Assembly (NCBI RefSeq): GCF_029873635.1
Contig: NC_080419.1
Coordinates: 70,560,097 to 70,624,096, forward strand
Length of the DNA: 64,000 nucleotides
From: Malania oleifera
Lineage: Eukaryota; Streptophyta; Magnoliopsida; Santalales; Ximeniaceae
Direction: 5' to 3'
Each line of letters opens with the position of its first letter. Within the stretch, counting starts at the first letter, position 1. Under the pieces are notes generated by a model. That model was not told where the DNA came from. It was given only the letters and a program-made list of their open reading frames with translations, and did not search any database. Below, piece by piece: positions 1 through 9,831 of the stretch. The position numbers were made by a program, and so were the translations under genes.

Positions 1-14
1 GTACTGTAAGTATC

Positions 15-995
15 TTAGCCAACCTTTAGTGCCTTCTTCTTCTTCTTATTAGACACTTTCTTCAACTAGGGACAATCTAGCTTGATATGTCCAAATTCTT
101 TATAGTTATAGCACATGGGAAGATCATCATTTTGCTTCCTTCTGCTTGACTCTCCCTTTTCTATTTTTAAGCCCTTGAATTTCCTGGTGTATTTCTTGTT
201 CTTTCACATGAATTCTTCGAATTTCTTAGTGATAAGTGCCATGTTATCATTTGATTCTAAATCACTTCCCTCACTGGAGCTATTGGATGATGCCTTAAGC
301 GCTGTAACTTTCTTGGTTTTGTTTTGTTCATTCTTCCTTTTATTTATTGCTAGTTCATAAGTAATGAGCGAACTGATTAATTCATCAACAGACATCTCCT
401 TCAGATTCCTTCCTTCTGCTATTGCAGTGACCTTAGCTTCCCAAACTGGCAATAGTACCCTAAGTATCTTCCTGATCAACTCATAAGTAGGGTAAGATTT
501 ACCAAAATCATTTAAAGAATTTGTGATATGTGTGAATCTTGTGTACATGGATTGAATAGATTCATCAGCGGTCATTTTAAATGCTTCATATTCACTAGTA
601 AGCATGTCTATCCTACTATCTTTTACTTCCTTTGCACCTTCATATGTGACTTCTAACTTTTCCCAAATCTCTTTAGCAGTGTTATAGGTCATCACCCTAT
701 TAAACTCATTTACATCTAGTGCACATAATAGCAAGTTCATTGTAGTAGCATTTATTTGCACAAATTTCCAGTCTTTCTCTGTATATTCATCTTCAGTCTT
801 ACGAACATTTACCTTATCAACTACTTTCATGGGAACATGGTTTCCCTTAGAAACTATTTTCCATACTTTCTAATCTACATTTAACATGTATATATTCATC
901 CTACGTTTCCAGTAAGTGTAATTTACACCATAGAAAATTGGTGGTCTAGTCGACGAGCGTCCCTCACCAAATGGAGTTACACCGATGTGTGCCAT
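15..995 (-). pseudogene. Copia gag polyprotein (degenerate, 5' part of element)
   Basis: Gag of a Ty1/copia retrotransposon, the protein that packages element RNA in virus-like particles. The frame runs from an ATG at 993-995 down to a TAA at 15-17. In order it shows an N-terminal segment with YTYWKRRM (DUF4219-like), then a UBN2-type copia gag domain (residues about 55-260, with the EIWEKLEVTYEG and NSLNDFGKSYPTYELIRKIL segments), then a CCHC-type zinc knuckle at about 82-121. The knuckle reads CYNYKEFGHIKLDC, so its second cysteine is tyrosine and zinc binding is probably lost. In-frame stops lie at 870-872, 204-206 and 66-68. It sits just downstream of a PBS and 5' LTR on the same strand. 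Protease and pol would continue left of the window. The family call is firm and the copy is dead. Confidence 0.85.
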
Positions 996-1037
996 ATGAT
1001 AATTTTACAAATATAACTATAAGTCTATGTAAACCTC

Positions 1038-1049
1038 ACTCTGATACCA
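1038..1049 (-). other. Primer binding site (PBS), initiator tRNA-Met
   Basis: On the minus strand this reads TGGTATCAGAGT, 11 of 12 matches to the usual plant PBS complementary to the 3' end of initiator tRNA-Met. It lies 2 nt from the LTR end at 1052, the normal spacing, and fixes both the orientation of the element and its 5' LTR boundary. Confidence 0.85.
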
Positions 1050-1051
1050 AA

Positions 1052-2990
1052 TGTGAATTCAGGTGTAATCCCAAGAGGGGGATGAATTGGGTATTTGGAA
1101 AATATTTAATTTTACTTCAACAATCAGTCCTTATTTTAAGATTTAACATAGACAATCACCAGGGCTTGAAATTAATTCAATCCCATATTTTTATATTCAA
1201 TTATACCCAATTAATTACCAAGTTCTTGTAAGGTTAGTCAACATACACACATGCAAGATAGGTAATGAAATGCATTGCGGAAATTAAAAGGAGTAAAGGA
1301 AGAGAGAAAACAAACACAGTTTTTACGAGGTTCAGCCAACCCGACCTACGTCCTCGCCTTGAGCAACCCACTCAAGGATTCCATTAAATCCCTACTCCTT
1401 TAATCGGGACAGAGCTTCCCTTACATCCACGGCTTACAAGAGGTACAACTTCCTCCTAACTCGCTGCTTACAAGAGACACAACTTTCTCCTCAAGCCCAG
1501 TTCACAACCCGAACCGTGATTACAATATAATAATTCTACAAAAACTCAATAATGCTTCTACACAAGCTGGTGAGTACAATAGAAATTCCTAACACATATT
1601 CATATGATAAAACTTGAAGCTCGGTATGTATGTAATGATGAAATCATTATATGAATGATATGCTTCACAAAATTTCCTTTAATCAATATCTCCAAAAAAA
1701 TTATTTTTTAAAGATAAGAACTTTGGAGATCTATCTCAAATAACGTTAAGCAAAATTTGACAACAGGATCCTTTAAAATAATATTGAATAATACTCGAAT
1801 TTATATCTCTGCTATCAAACAATTTATTAATATAGAATCTTTGAATAAATATTACTTTGAATATTTCGCAAAGATTTAAATAATACTGTAAAAATATTCC
1901 TCAAAAATTGTTTCAAGAAGCTCTAAGAATTTCCAATCAAATTCCCAATTAAAAAATCTTTAAATAAAAAAATATGGCTTTAAAATATCTCAAAGATTTA
2001 GTTATTTCAAAAAATAACTTTCTCAAATATTTATTCAATCAATCAATATACAATACTAAAATATTGATTTATTCTCCTAATAAATATATTAAAATAATGA
2101 ATGCGGGAAAACAAAAATCAAACTTGTATATTCAAAGATATTCAAACCTCAATACCAACGTTGATGGCTAAATATGTGCGTGAATGCCTTCAAGATCAAC
2201 GTAATGAATGCCCAAACTAGATGTGAATACTTTGGAGTGTAGGCAAGAGGTGTATTTTGGTTTGATGCTCTCAAGATCAATCAAAAACGTTCAAGGCTCC
2301 CAAGATATGTTCAAAAGTGAGGCACTAGGGTTCTTAGGTTGATTTTATATGAGTTCTCGACCCTGGGTTTAATCTCAATCATTGGATCAATTTAAATGGA
2401 CGAAATTCCATGCGTATGCCCGCTGAAACGTAGTTTTGCGCCCGAAATTCGTCGCCAAGAGGACACCTTTGTCAACGTGAACTTGAGTTCGTCGATGAGA
2501 GACTTTTCTATGATTTTTGGGCTCTCAATGTTTTCTCATCAACGAGAACAAAGTGTTCGTCGTCGAGTGGCCTTTATGAGTTCGTCAACGAGGCCATAGG
2601 GTTAGTCAACAAAGCCTCTAAAAATTTGCCTCTAAATTCCTTTTTAACTTAGTACATTGTAAATAGAGATTTCATGATATGTATGTGCCCTAAAATCAAT
2701 CTAGGGTATGATTTTGAGCTTCTAGCTATATCATATAAATTATGTAAATACAATGTAATCTAAATACCCATTCCCATGACTATCATGAACTTTACGCTTG
2801 CATCTTCATTCTTCTACTCTTTTAGTTCCATAGATTGTGTCTGGTTGTATATTCTTTAATCCTCATGGCTTCCATGACTTCCTCAACTTCCGTGCATGCT
2901 AAATAATATTCATGTTTACACTTTAATGCACAAATCAAATACCAAGTAATTTGGCATTATCAAAATAGGATTGGACTCATAGAGTTAACA
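1052..2990 (-). mobile_element. Copia 5' LTR (minus strand, complete)
   Basis: Long terminal repeat of about 1.94 kb with TG...CA ends, next to the PBS and gag. On the minus strand it starts with TGTTAACTC and a stretch resembling the starts of other Copia LTRs here (TTTTGATAATG). It ends with the C-rich AATTCATCCCCCTCTTGGG type of end also seen at 6020, 12820 and 38215. U3 (2395-2610) holds degenerate CGTCGACGA-like motifs, followed on the minus strand by a TATA-like box at 2343-2349. The U5 side (about 1320-1500) has the conserved TTACGAGGTTCAGCC block and two imperfect 40-bp repeats. The right flank 2991-2995 is AAGCA; the other flank lies outside the window, so the TSD cannot be tested. 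Confidence 0.8.
2343..2349 (-). promoter_or_regulatory. TATA-like box of Copia LTR
   Basis: Reads TATAAAA on the minus strand, just downstream of the GTCGAC-like motif array of this LTR. That is the position a U3 promoter should occupy. Inferred from position and consensus only. Confidence 0.4.
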
Positions 2991-3480
2991 AAGCATATAC
3001 TTCATTTTTTTCATTTTTATCAAATATCATATATATTTATTTTTTAAAAATCATTTGAAAGCAAATACCCTAGGTTCTCCTATTATTCTTTGAAATATAT
3101 TTTTGGGAGAAAAGTTTTATTAGGGTTTGTATCTTTGAAGTGCTTTATCATATACATCTAACTCAAAGATTGCATTAGTTATTTTGAGAAAATTACATAC
3201 TCATATTGAGCTTCATTTCATATCTTGTGTGAGTGCATTGTGCTTATTATTGTACTTCACCTGCTTAGTATAGAAGCATTGTATTGTACACAAATATTTG
3301 ATTTTGTTGTATTCCCAATGTGTGGTTGGAAGAGGATTGCACTAGCCTGTAACGTGCACCGGATAGACTTAGACCTGGTTAAGAAAGTCTCGTAATTGTT
3401 CAGACCCTGTTAGGAGAACTATGTGCACCGTCCTGTAAGGTGTTGTGAAGGTTGGGGTCAACCCCACCAAAAAGAGGACT
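2991..3480 (+). mobile_element. Copia-type LTR fragment (R/U5 part)
   Basis: Plus-strand piece of a Copia-type LTR. The part from about 3290 (TTGTTGTATTCC, CTTAGACCTGGTTA, GGTTGGGGTCAACCCCACC) matches the order of blocks in the more complete LTRs at 12370-12510 and 37760-37920. It lacks both LTR ends and stops abruptly near 3480, where a different LTR fragment begins. Confidence 0.5.
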
Positions 3481-4204
3481 GGTCAGCCGACTGACTAGAA
3501 AAACACTGGGTTTATTCAACCGACTAACAGAAAATTAACAACTAAGATAACTGCTTAGCCGACTAACACAATGAATTGAAATCACTCAGCTGACTGACAA
3601 TGCCTAGCCGACTGACCCGTTTTGAGCTGTGTCGAGCCAGCCGACTAAAAATTATTCAGGATTAATTTTTGGCAGACGGTAGGGTGTCAGTCGTCTGTCT
3701 AGCCGACTAACCCTATGGAAATATACTACCCAATTGCCTGTCCAGCTGACTGAATCCACGAGATTTCAATTTTTTGAACTTAACGGGAAATTTCTAAAAA
3801 TTAGTTTTTGAAATATGAACGTTATAAAAACTTGGAGGACACTCCAAGTTACTTAGGGAACAATGAAACTAATCCTAAAATGCTTATAAATACTCCTTTA
3901 ATCCTAAGAATTTAATCATCAAGTAATCACACAACACTCTTGTATTCAAGCTTACAATCTCTCTCAAAGCTCTCTATTGCTCACACTCCATCTGGAAGAT
4001 AACTTCTGAAATCGCTACTGAATCATCAAACTACGGTTCTTACACTGAGTTTTCTCAATCACTTAACGAACCTTTGATGATCTCTATACTTGAGTTTCAT
4101 ACTTTCTTTATTACTATTTGTTTGAAGTATATTCTGCACTCTAACTTGTACAACTCTACTCTACTTTGAGAGTTTCATTGTACTCATATTCTAGTTGCCT
4201 TCTC
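3481..4204 (+). mobile_element. Copia-type LTR fragment with CAGCCGACTGAC array
   Basis: Plus-strand LTR piece with a dense array of degenerate CAGCCGACTGAC motifs (3485-3770) and then a TATA-like TATAAATA at 3885. It is repeated at about 4440-5130, about 916 bp downstream (compare TATAAATACTCCTTTA at 3885 and 4801, and the CACTCCAAG segments). It lacks the LTR start and the C-rich LTR end. The two copies probably came from recombination between, or nesting of, related LTRs. Confidence 0.55.
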
Positions 4205-4800
4205 GTTGTATTATTGATGGTTCAAAGAAAGAAAAGCATGAAGACTTAAGATCTTAGAATGTCAAATATCCTAAGAAGTCTTTATGTAAGTACTTTGTAT
4301 TTAAATATCTCTTGAAATATTTTTGAAACTCTTTAGGATGCAATATTGACTTAGAGACCAATTTTTGAAAACCGTAGAAAATGATTTTAAAAGTCACATT
4401 TAAGTTTTTCAAACAACAAAAGTTCAAAGCCTTAAAAATGAAAGTTTTTGAAAAATATAACAGTCCAGCTGATTGACCTAAATGAACTATGTTCACTCAG
4501 CTGACTCACAAATTGGATTGTCCAGCCGACTGACCAAAATGAACAGTGTTCACTCAGCCGACTGACAATTAAATGTTTTAATTTCTGGACAGACAGAATA
4601 GACTCAGTCGACTGGCCAGCCGGCTAACCCTATACAAAACAAGCCTAGTCGAGTGACCCAGCCGACTGAACCTACAGAGATTTTAAATTTTGAACTTTAA
4701 CGAAAAAATTCCAAAAATTAGTTTTTCAAATCTAAACGTTATAAAAAATTGGGGTCCACTCCAAGCAACGTGAAAACAAGGAAACTCACTCTAAAAACTC

Positions 4801-4807
4801 TATAAAT
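4801..4807 (+). promoter_or_regulatory. TATA-like box of Copia-type LTR
   Basis: TATAAAT immediately downstream of the second CAGCCGACTGAC array, matching the equivalent box at 3885-3891 in the partial duplicate. Inferred from consensus and its conserved place in the two copies. Confidence 0.4.
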
Positions 4808-5148
4808 ACTCCTTTAACCCAATGAATTAAATCACCAAGCATACAATCAGCATTCAAGCACTCTATTTGCAATTTCTTCTAAAGATCGCCCTTGCTCAAA
4901 TCTTTGCACAACCGAATTGTTGAGTTTCTGAGTTGTTGATCCATCCTACCTCTGAGTTCTGAGTTGCTAAATCTCATCTAGAAGGTACTTGCTAAAATTC
5001 TTACTTGATCTTCAATTGTATTTCATATTGATATTTAATTATTGAAGTACATAGTGTTCGAAACTGTACTAATCTACTCTTTGTGAGAGTGTCGTTGTAC
5101 GCAACTAGTGTTTCTTGTTTCTTGACGATTCCAAGTTGTTGGATCATT

Positions 5149-5308
5149 GACCGAGCATGGGGTATCGCTTGGAGAGGTCTTGCTCTAGCCTATTTAAGGA
5201 GTGACCGAGCGTGGGGTATTGCTTGGAGCGGTCTTGCTCTAGCCTGCAAAAGAGTGACCGAGTGTGGGGTATCACTTGGAGAGGCGTTGCTCTAGCCTAT
5301 TGAAGGAG
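5149..5308 (+). repeat. Tandem repeat, about 54 bp x 3
   Basis: Three imperfect units beginning GACCGAG(C/T)(A/G)TGGGG at 5149, 5203 and 5256, each containing CTTGCTCTAGCCT. The array lies in the U5-side part of the LTR. A comparable two-copy repeat is visible on the opposite strand in the related LTR near 34520-34620, so the array is a family trait rather than chance. A 70-codon open frame across it has no protein features. Confidence 0.8.
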
Positions 5309-6064
5309 TGTGTAAGGTTTGTTCCCCCCAGAAAGGAACGATATAGTGGATTCCTTAGGTGGTTTTCCTAAGGTGAGGATGTAGGCTGGGGATAAGCTGA
5401 ACCTCGTAAAAACTCTTGTCTCTCTCTCTCTTTCTCTTACTCTTTAAATTCCAATATACTTATAAACTGCGTGGATGTTTTAAATTTCATGATCATAAAT
5501 ACTACGTAGTTTGGAAATTAAATAAATTGAAGTTTAATTTGTTTTTGGGATTGCGGAAACCGAAAGAGAGTACATTGGTTGATCAATAATTTGCGAAAAC
5601 CATAAGGGAATATGTTGATTGGTTAACACCCAAAGACTCTTTAACTAAAAGTTTATTTAAAGTCTAAGATTTTGGAAAGAGTGTTGATTGTGCAGCAAAT
5701 TGAGAAACAAATTTTATTATCTACGGGGCTTGAATCAAATCCATTAATACAAGGCTTTTTATTAGCAAGCATACATTCTTAATCTATACCTTGAGTGCTG
5801 AATCTTGCAAAGCATTCATATTCAAAATCTACCATTAAATCAATCTTGATAGTGTTGTAGTTCATACGTTAACTTGTGCTTGGTAAGTTGATTGGTTGAT
5901 TAAGTTTTGTTTAATTGTATGATTGTGGATTGAATAAAGAACTAAATTTTTTGTGATTGCTAAATCTACAAGAAGTTAAGAATTCATTGAAAGAATTAAA
6001 AAAAAAATTTAATAATCCAATTCACCCCCCCCCCCCACTCTTGGGATAGCTCCTTAACTTTTAT

Positions 6065-6205
6065 GAGCATTACATATCGTCCTCCCCCAAGACATGTTTC
6101 AATAATCATCATCAGAGCGTTACATATCGCCGTCCCCCAAGACCTGTCTCAATAAACATCATCAGGGTGTTACGTATCACCATCCCCCGAGACCTTTTTG
6201 ACACT
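6065..6205 (+). repeat. Tandem repeat, 50 bp x about 2.8
   Basis: Units start at 6065, 6115 and 6165 (GAGCATTACATATCG, GAGCGTTACATATCG, GGGTGTTACGTATCA) and share CCCCCAAGAC. The third unit is partial. The array sits at the junction between a plus-strand Copia-type LTR and a minus-strand gypsy-like LTR fragment. No function is evident. Confidence 0.75.
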
Positions 6206-6261
6206 TACTTTAATAATACCAGTATTTTCATAATTTCCAATCATTCAAGTAAAGTCTATCA

Positions 6262-7059
6262 TATCAGGAAACGGAATTAAACTGTCATATCATATCTGTC
6301 ATAACATAGTTGTCTAACCATTATGTTCATTTATACCATTTTAAATCATTCTCATGCCACATAAATTTTCATCTGGTAAATCATAAATATACATTACTAT
6401 CTGAGAAACATATAAGTTACTGAACATAGGGTATGAGCATCTTTAGGGTTTAATTTAACTTAAACTATACATTTTACTAAAAATAGGAGATGTTCAAACC
6501 ATTCATGTAAATTTCCTCCAAAAACGTATAAAATTCAAAACAACTATTTTCATCTATTTGATTCATTCAGAAAATCATAAATATTGTTTCTGTAAACATA
6601 TACTGCAATTTAAACGATTCATATTCCAAAAATAACTGACATAATCTAATCCTCTTACCATATCAGGAAATAGAATTAAACTGTCATATCATATCCACCA
6701 TAACATAACTGTCTAACCATTATGTTCATTTATACCATTTTAAATCGTTCTCATGCCACACAAATTTTCATCTGGTAAATCATAAATATACATTGCTATC
6801 TAAGAAACATATAAGTTACTGAACGTAAGGTATGAGCATCTCTAGGGTTTAGTTTAACTTAAACTATACATTTTACTGAAAATAGGAGATGCTCAAACCA
6901 TTCACGTAAATTTTCCCCAAAAACGTATAAAATTCAAAACAACTATTTTCATCTGTCTAATTCATTCAGAAAATTATAAATACTGTTTCTATAAACATAT
7001 ACTGCAATTTAAATGGTTCATATTCCAAAAATAACTGACATAATCTAATCCCTTTACTT
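6262..7059. repeat. Direct tandem duplication, 399 bp x 2
   Basis: Copy 1 (6262-6660) and copy 2 (6661-7059) start TATCAGGAAAC/TATCAGGAAAT and stay collinear to AACTGACATAATCTAATCC. By eye they are well over 90% identical, so this is a fairly recent tandem duplication inside a gypsy LTR fragment. Confidence 0.85.
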
Positions 7060-7220
7060 GTTCATGAAAAACTGTCTAAAGCCTTCAAAATCATGAAACC
7101 TAACCGTTCGGATCCATTGAAGATTGATGACCTATGTGCCGAGAGAAGGGAGAGAGGATCGAGGAGCACTCGTGAGTGATTTGGGAGGCTTAAGAGAGAG
7201 AGAGTCTTCCAAAAACCCTA

Positions 7221-7278
<58 letters not shown>

Positions 7279-7280
7279 AC
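7221..7280. repeat. Microsatellite (GT)n(GA)n
   Basis: About 16 GT units followed directly by about 12 GA units, inside the gypsy LTR fragment. Confidence 0.95.
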
Positions 7281-7565
7281 TTGTGAGAATTATGAAAGAA
7301 AATGTATTACTTAGCCCTGTAACTCAGCCCGCAGGAAAACCGTCGACGATTTTCCTGAAACCAATGACAGTTTGGCCACTTACCAAATCTATTTTACCCA
7401 TGTAATGCTTTCAGTAGCTTGCCCGCAAGAAAATTGTCGACAATTTTTCTAGATTCCCTAAAACCGTCGACAGTTTGATCCCGTTCCAAACTGACTTCCC
7501 TCTTTTCTTTCCCTTTCTCTTTCCTTTTATTTATTTCTTATATTTTCTTGGTTCGGGTTACTACA

Positions 7566-7970
7566 CACTTGGTATATTTTGCTAAAAATAAGGGTATGAT
7601 CACCTCTAAAGTTTTAATTTAACTCAAAAATATATACATATATATATATATATATATATTGTAGGAAACAGAAGATGATCACCCTACATACTTTTATTTT
7701 TCCCGAATACATATATGACAAACCCAAAATCATAAATTTCATACTCTTGATTCATTCAAAAAAATCCAATATAATATTTCTGTATCCAAATACCCAAGTT
7801 TAATCGGTTCAATTCCAAAATAAACTAACATAATCTATTCCCCTAACATTAACCCTAGAGTGGTACCTACAACGTCTAAACAACGAAATCTCTCCGGTTA
7901 AAACATTAAGGAACTGAGGTAGGACCCAGAAATGATGTTCGTTTTTTGATTTGGCCAAGAAATAGCAAAG

Positions 7971-8040
<70 letters not shown>

Positions 8041-8124
8041 GAGAGAGAGAGCAAAGAGACGTGAGAAGTGGGGGGGTTGTCTTCGGAATCAACAAGGAGT
8101 CACCCACTTCTTATTTATATATTA
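7566..8124 (-). mobile_element. Gypsy-type LTR fragment (minus strand), inverted relative to 8125-8560
   Basis: Reversed, this stretch matches the layout of the plus-strand LTR that follows: a (GA)n run here (7976-8037) against a (TC)n run at 8344-8390, and AACCGGAGAGATTTCG here against AACCGGAGAAATTTCA at 8490. It is therefore a piece of a related LTR lying in inverted orientation. No LTR ends are recognised, and the boundary with the next LTR (8124/8125) removes about 10 bp of that LTR's start. Confidence 0.5.
7976..8037. repeat. Microsatellite (GA)n
   Basis: About 31 uninterrupted GA units. They produce long artificial RE or LS dipeptide reading frames on both strands that should not be taken as genes. 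Confidence 0.97.
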
Positions 8125-8257
8125 CAAAAATAATATGCATGTAAGTGTAAATAATAATAATAATAATTATTATTATTATTAATATTAATTAAATAATATA
8201 ATGTAATATAATAATATATTAATATAATATGATGCAATAATATAATATAATATTATT

Positions 8258-8291
<34 letters not shown>

Positions 8292-8339
8292 TAAAGGAAG
8301 GAGACTTCCTGAAGAAGTCTCCCCCCCTTTTTCTCTCAT

Positions 8340-8394
<55 letters not shown>

Positions 8395-9561
8395 GCCTCT
8401 CATTCTCTCTCTTAATTTTTCTTACATTTTTCGGCCAAATTATAGAATGAACATCATTGTCAGATCCTAACTCCGCTCTTCAACGATTTAACCGGAGAAA
8501 TTTCATCATCTGGACTTCATAGACACCACTTCATGACTAGAGTAAGTGGGCTAGATTATGTCAAGTTTTATTATAAAATATGCATGATTTAAATTGACTA
8601 TTTTATTTTAATTATATTCGTATGCCTAGGCTAAATCAAATCGCAGGGATTTGATCAAATCGGGTTTTTTGGAAAATATTTTGGAATTAAATTAAACTGC
8701 AAGGATTTGATCAAATCGGGTTTTAGGGAATATATTTTGGAATTAAATTAAATTGCAGGGATTTGATCAAATCAAGTTTTGGGGAATATATTGGAATATA
8801 TGTCTGGATCAAATTAAACCATGGGAATTTGATCATATTTTTATTCTAATTATATCCGATCAAATTTGAGTATATGAATTTGGTGATACTGGTTTTACTT
8901 AAATATTTATGTGAGTAAAACTGAAGTACGTAGTTTTGATCCTATCGTATTTTATTTAAATATGTTTGAGTTAAATTAAATATGTGAAAGTGATCATACC
9001 CGCATTTTTAATAAAATAAACCCGAGTATATTATTATATATTTCCTCTAGGAATTTCTTAAATTATAATTAACACGCAAATCGTGTGGCACGAGTTTAAT
9101 TTATTTTATTGCATAATTTAGCAAGTTTTGGATTTTTACGGTGTTATATTTATTACGTGTTTATTGTGAATTCTATGGTGCTATATTTATTGCGTGTTTC
9201 ATTAGGAATAATGATGAGATAAGATTACAAATTATATGCTGAGAAAATGATGAGATCATTGTACTGTATTTTGTAAAATTTGCAATTGTATGTTTTAAGA
9301 ACCCTGATGGGCCGAATGTGGTGAATGCTCGGTACCGTAGTTACAGAGCAATATTAATGTAGCCACACTGTTATGGAAGTGTTGGCGGTGGATAGTTAGT
9401 TTATCCTGAGTAGGGTTGTACCCACTTGTTTCCAGACTAGGATGTGGTAGGCAAACTTATCTTACAGATATAAACTTTTGACTTAGCTTTGGTCGACCAA
9501 CCAATGCTAAGTTTAGTCTTCGAACCGCAAAACCCGGTTATGGGTGTTAAACATAACATTC
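8125..9561 (+). mobile_element. Element A 5' LTR, first part
   Basis: Corresponds to the 3' LTR beginning at 23616 but lacks its first 9 or so bases. It contains an (AAT)n/AT-rich block (8150-8290), a (TC)n run (8344-8390), three imperfect repeats of ATTAAA...GGGATTTGATCAAATC (8635-8830), and an LTR block with GGTACCGTAG and CAACCAATGCTAAGT that recurs in other gypsy LTRs of the window (26990-27240, 32670-32910). It is interrupted at 9562 by element D and resumes at 17314. Confidence 0.7.
8344..8390. repeat. Microsatellite (TC)n
   Basis: About 23 TC units inside the LTR of element A. It forms an inverted pair with the (GA)n run at 7976-8037. Confidence 0.95.
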
Positions 9562-9824
9562 TGTAATAACCCAAACTCAAAAAAATAAAAGAAAAATAAA
9601 TAAAAGAAAAAGGAGAAATAAATAAAGAGAGAGAAAATAAATTTGAAAAAGGCATCGAGCAAGGAATTGTCGACAATTACATGTGTCTCGTCAACGAGGA
9701 ATTACCGAGAGCAAGGAAAATTCAAGTTTTTAAATGCTTCGTCAGCGAACACGATGACCTCGTCGACGAATGTTCTTCTTGGCTTCGTCGACGAACCTTT
9801 TAGACTTGTCAACGAAGGCCAAGT

Positions 9825-9831
9825 TATAAAA
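9825..9831 (+). promoter_or_regulatory. TATA-like box of element D 5' LTR
   Basis: TATAAAA directly after the GTCGACGA array. The equivalent box in the 3' LTR is at 15707-15713, so its position is conserved. It probably marks the U3/R promoter. Confidence 0.45.

Larger units (their letters stand above)
4205..6063 (+). mobile_element. Copia-type LTR, lacking about its first 230 bp
   Basis: Plus-strand LTR of the same family as the preceding fragment and related to the minus-strand LTR at 33671-35746. It holds the pre-array U3 block (GTAAGTACTTTGTATTT), a second CAGCCGACTGAC array (4460-4680), a TATA-like box at 4801-4807, a tandem repeat at 5149-5308, the AGCTGAACCTCGTAAAAA block near 5395, and the C-rich end (about 6019-6063). 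The end reads TTTTA where relatives have TTTTCA, so the terminal CA seems mutated. The start is missing, so no TSD can be assigned. Confidence 0.6.
6206..7565 (-). mobile_element. Gypsy-type LTR fragment (minus strand)
   Basis: On the minus strand the right end starts TGTAGTAACCCGAACC, a typical gypsy LTR start here, followed by an A-rich stretch and GTCGAC palindromes (7342, 7436, 7466) in the U3 position. The middle (6262-7059) is duplicated in tandem. The 3' end of the LTR and any PBS or coding region are missing, so this is a truncated or rearranged LTR. Confidence 0.55.

Noticed and set aside
5083..5295. 70-codon frame with internal protein repeats
   Set aside because: It arises from the 54-bp DNA tandem repeat within an LTR; the unit length is a multiple of three or nearly so, and there is no domain or start context.
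7809..8182. Long open frames rich in Ser-Leu or Arg-Glu on both strands
   Set aside because: They are translations of the (GA)n/(TC)n microsatellite at 7976-8037, not genes.
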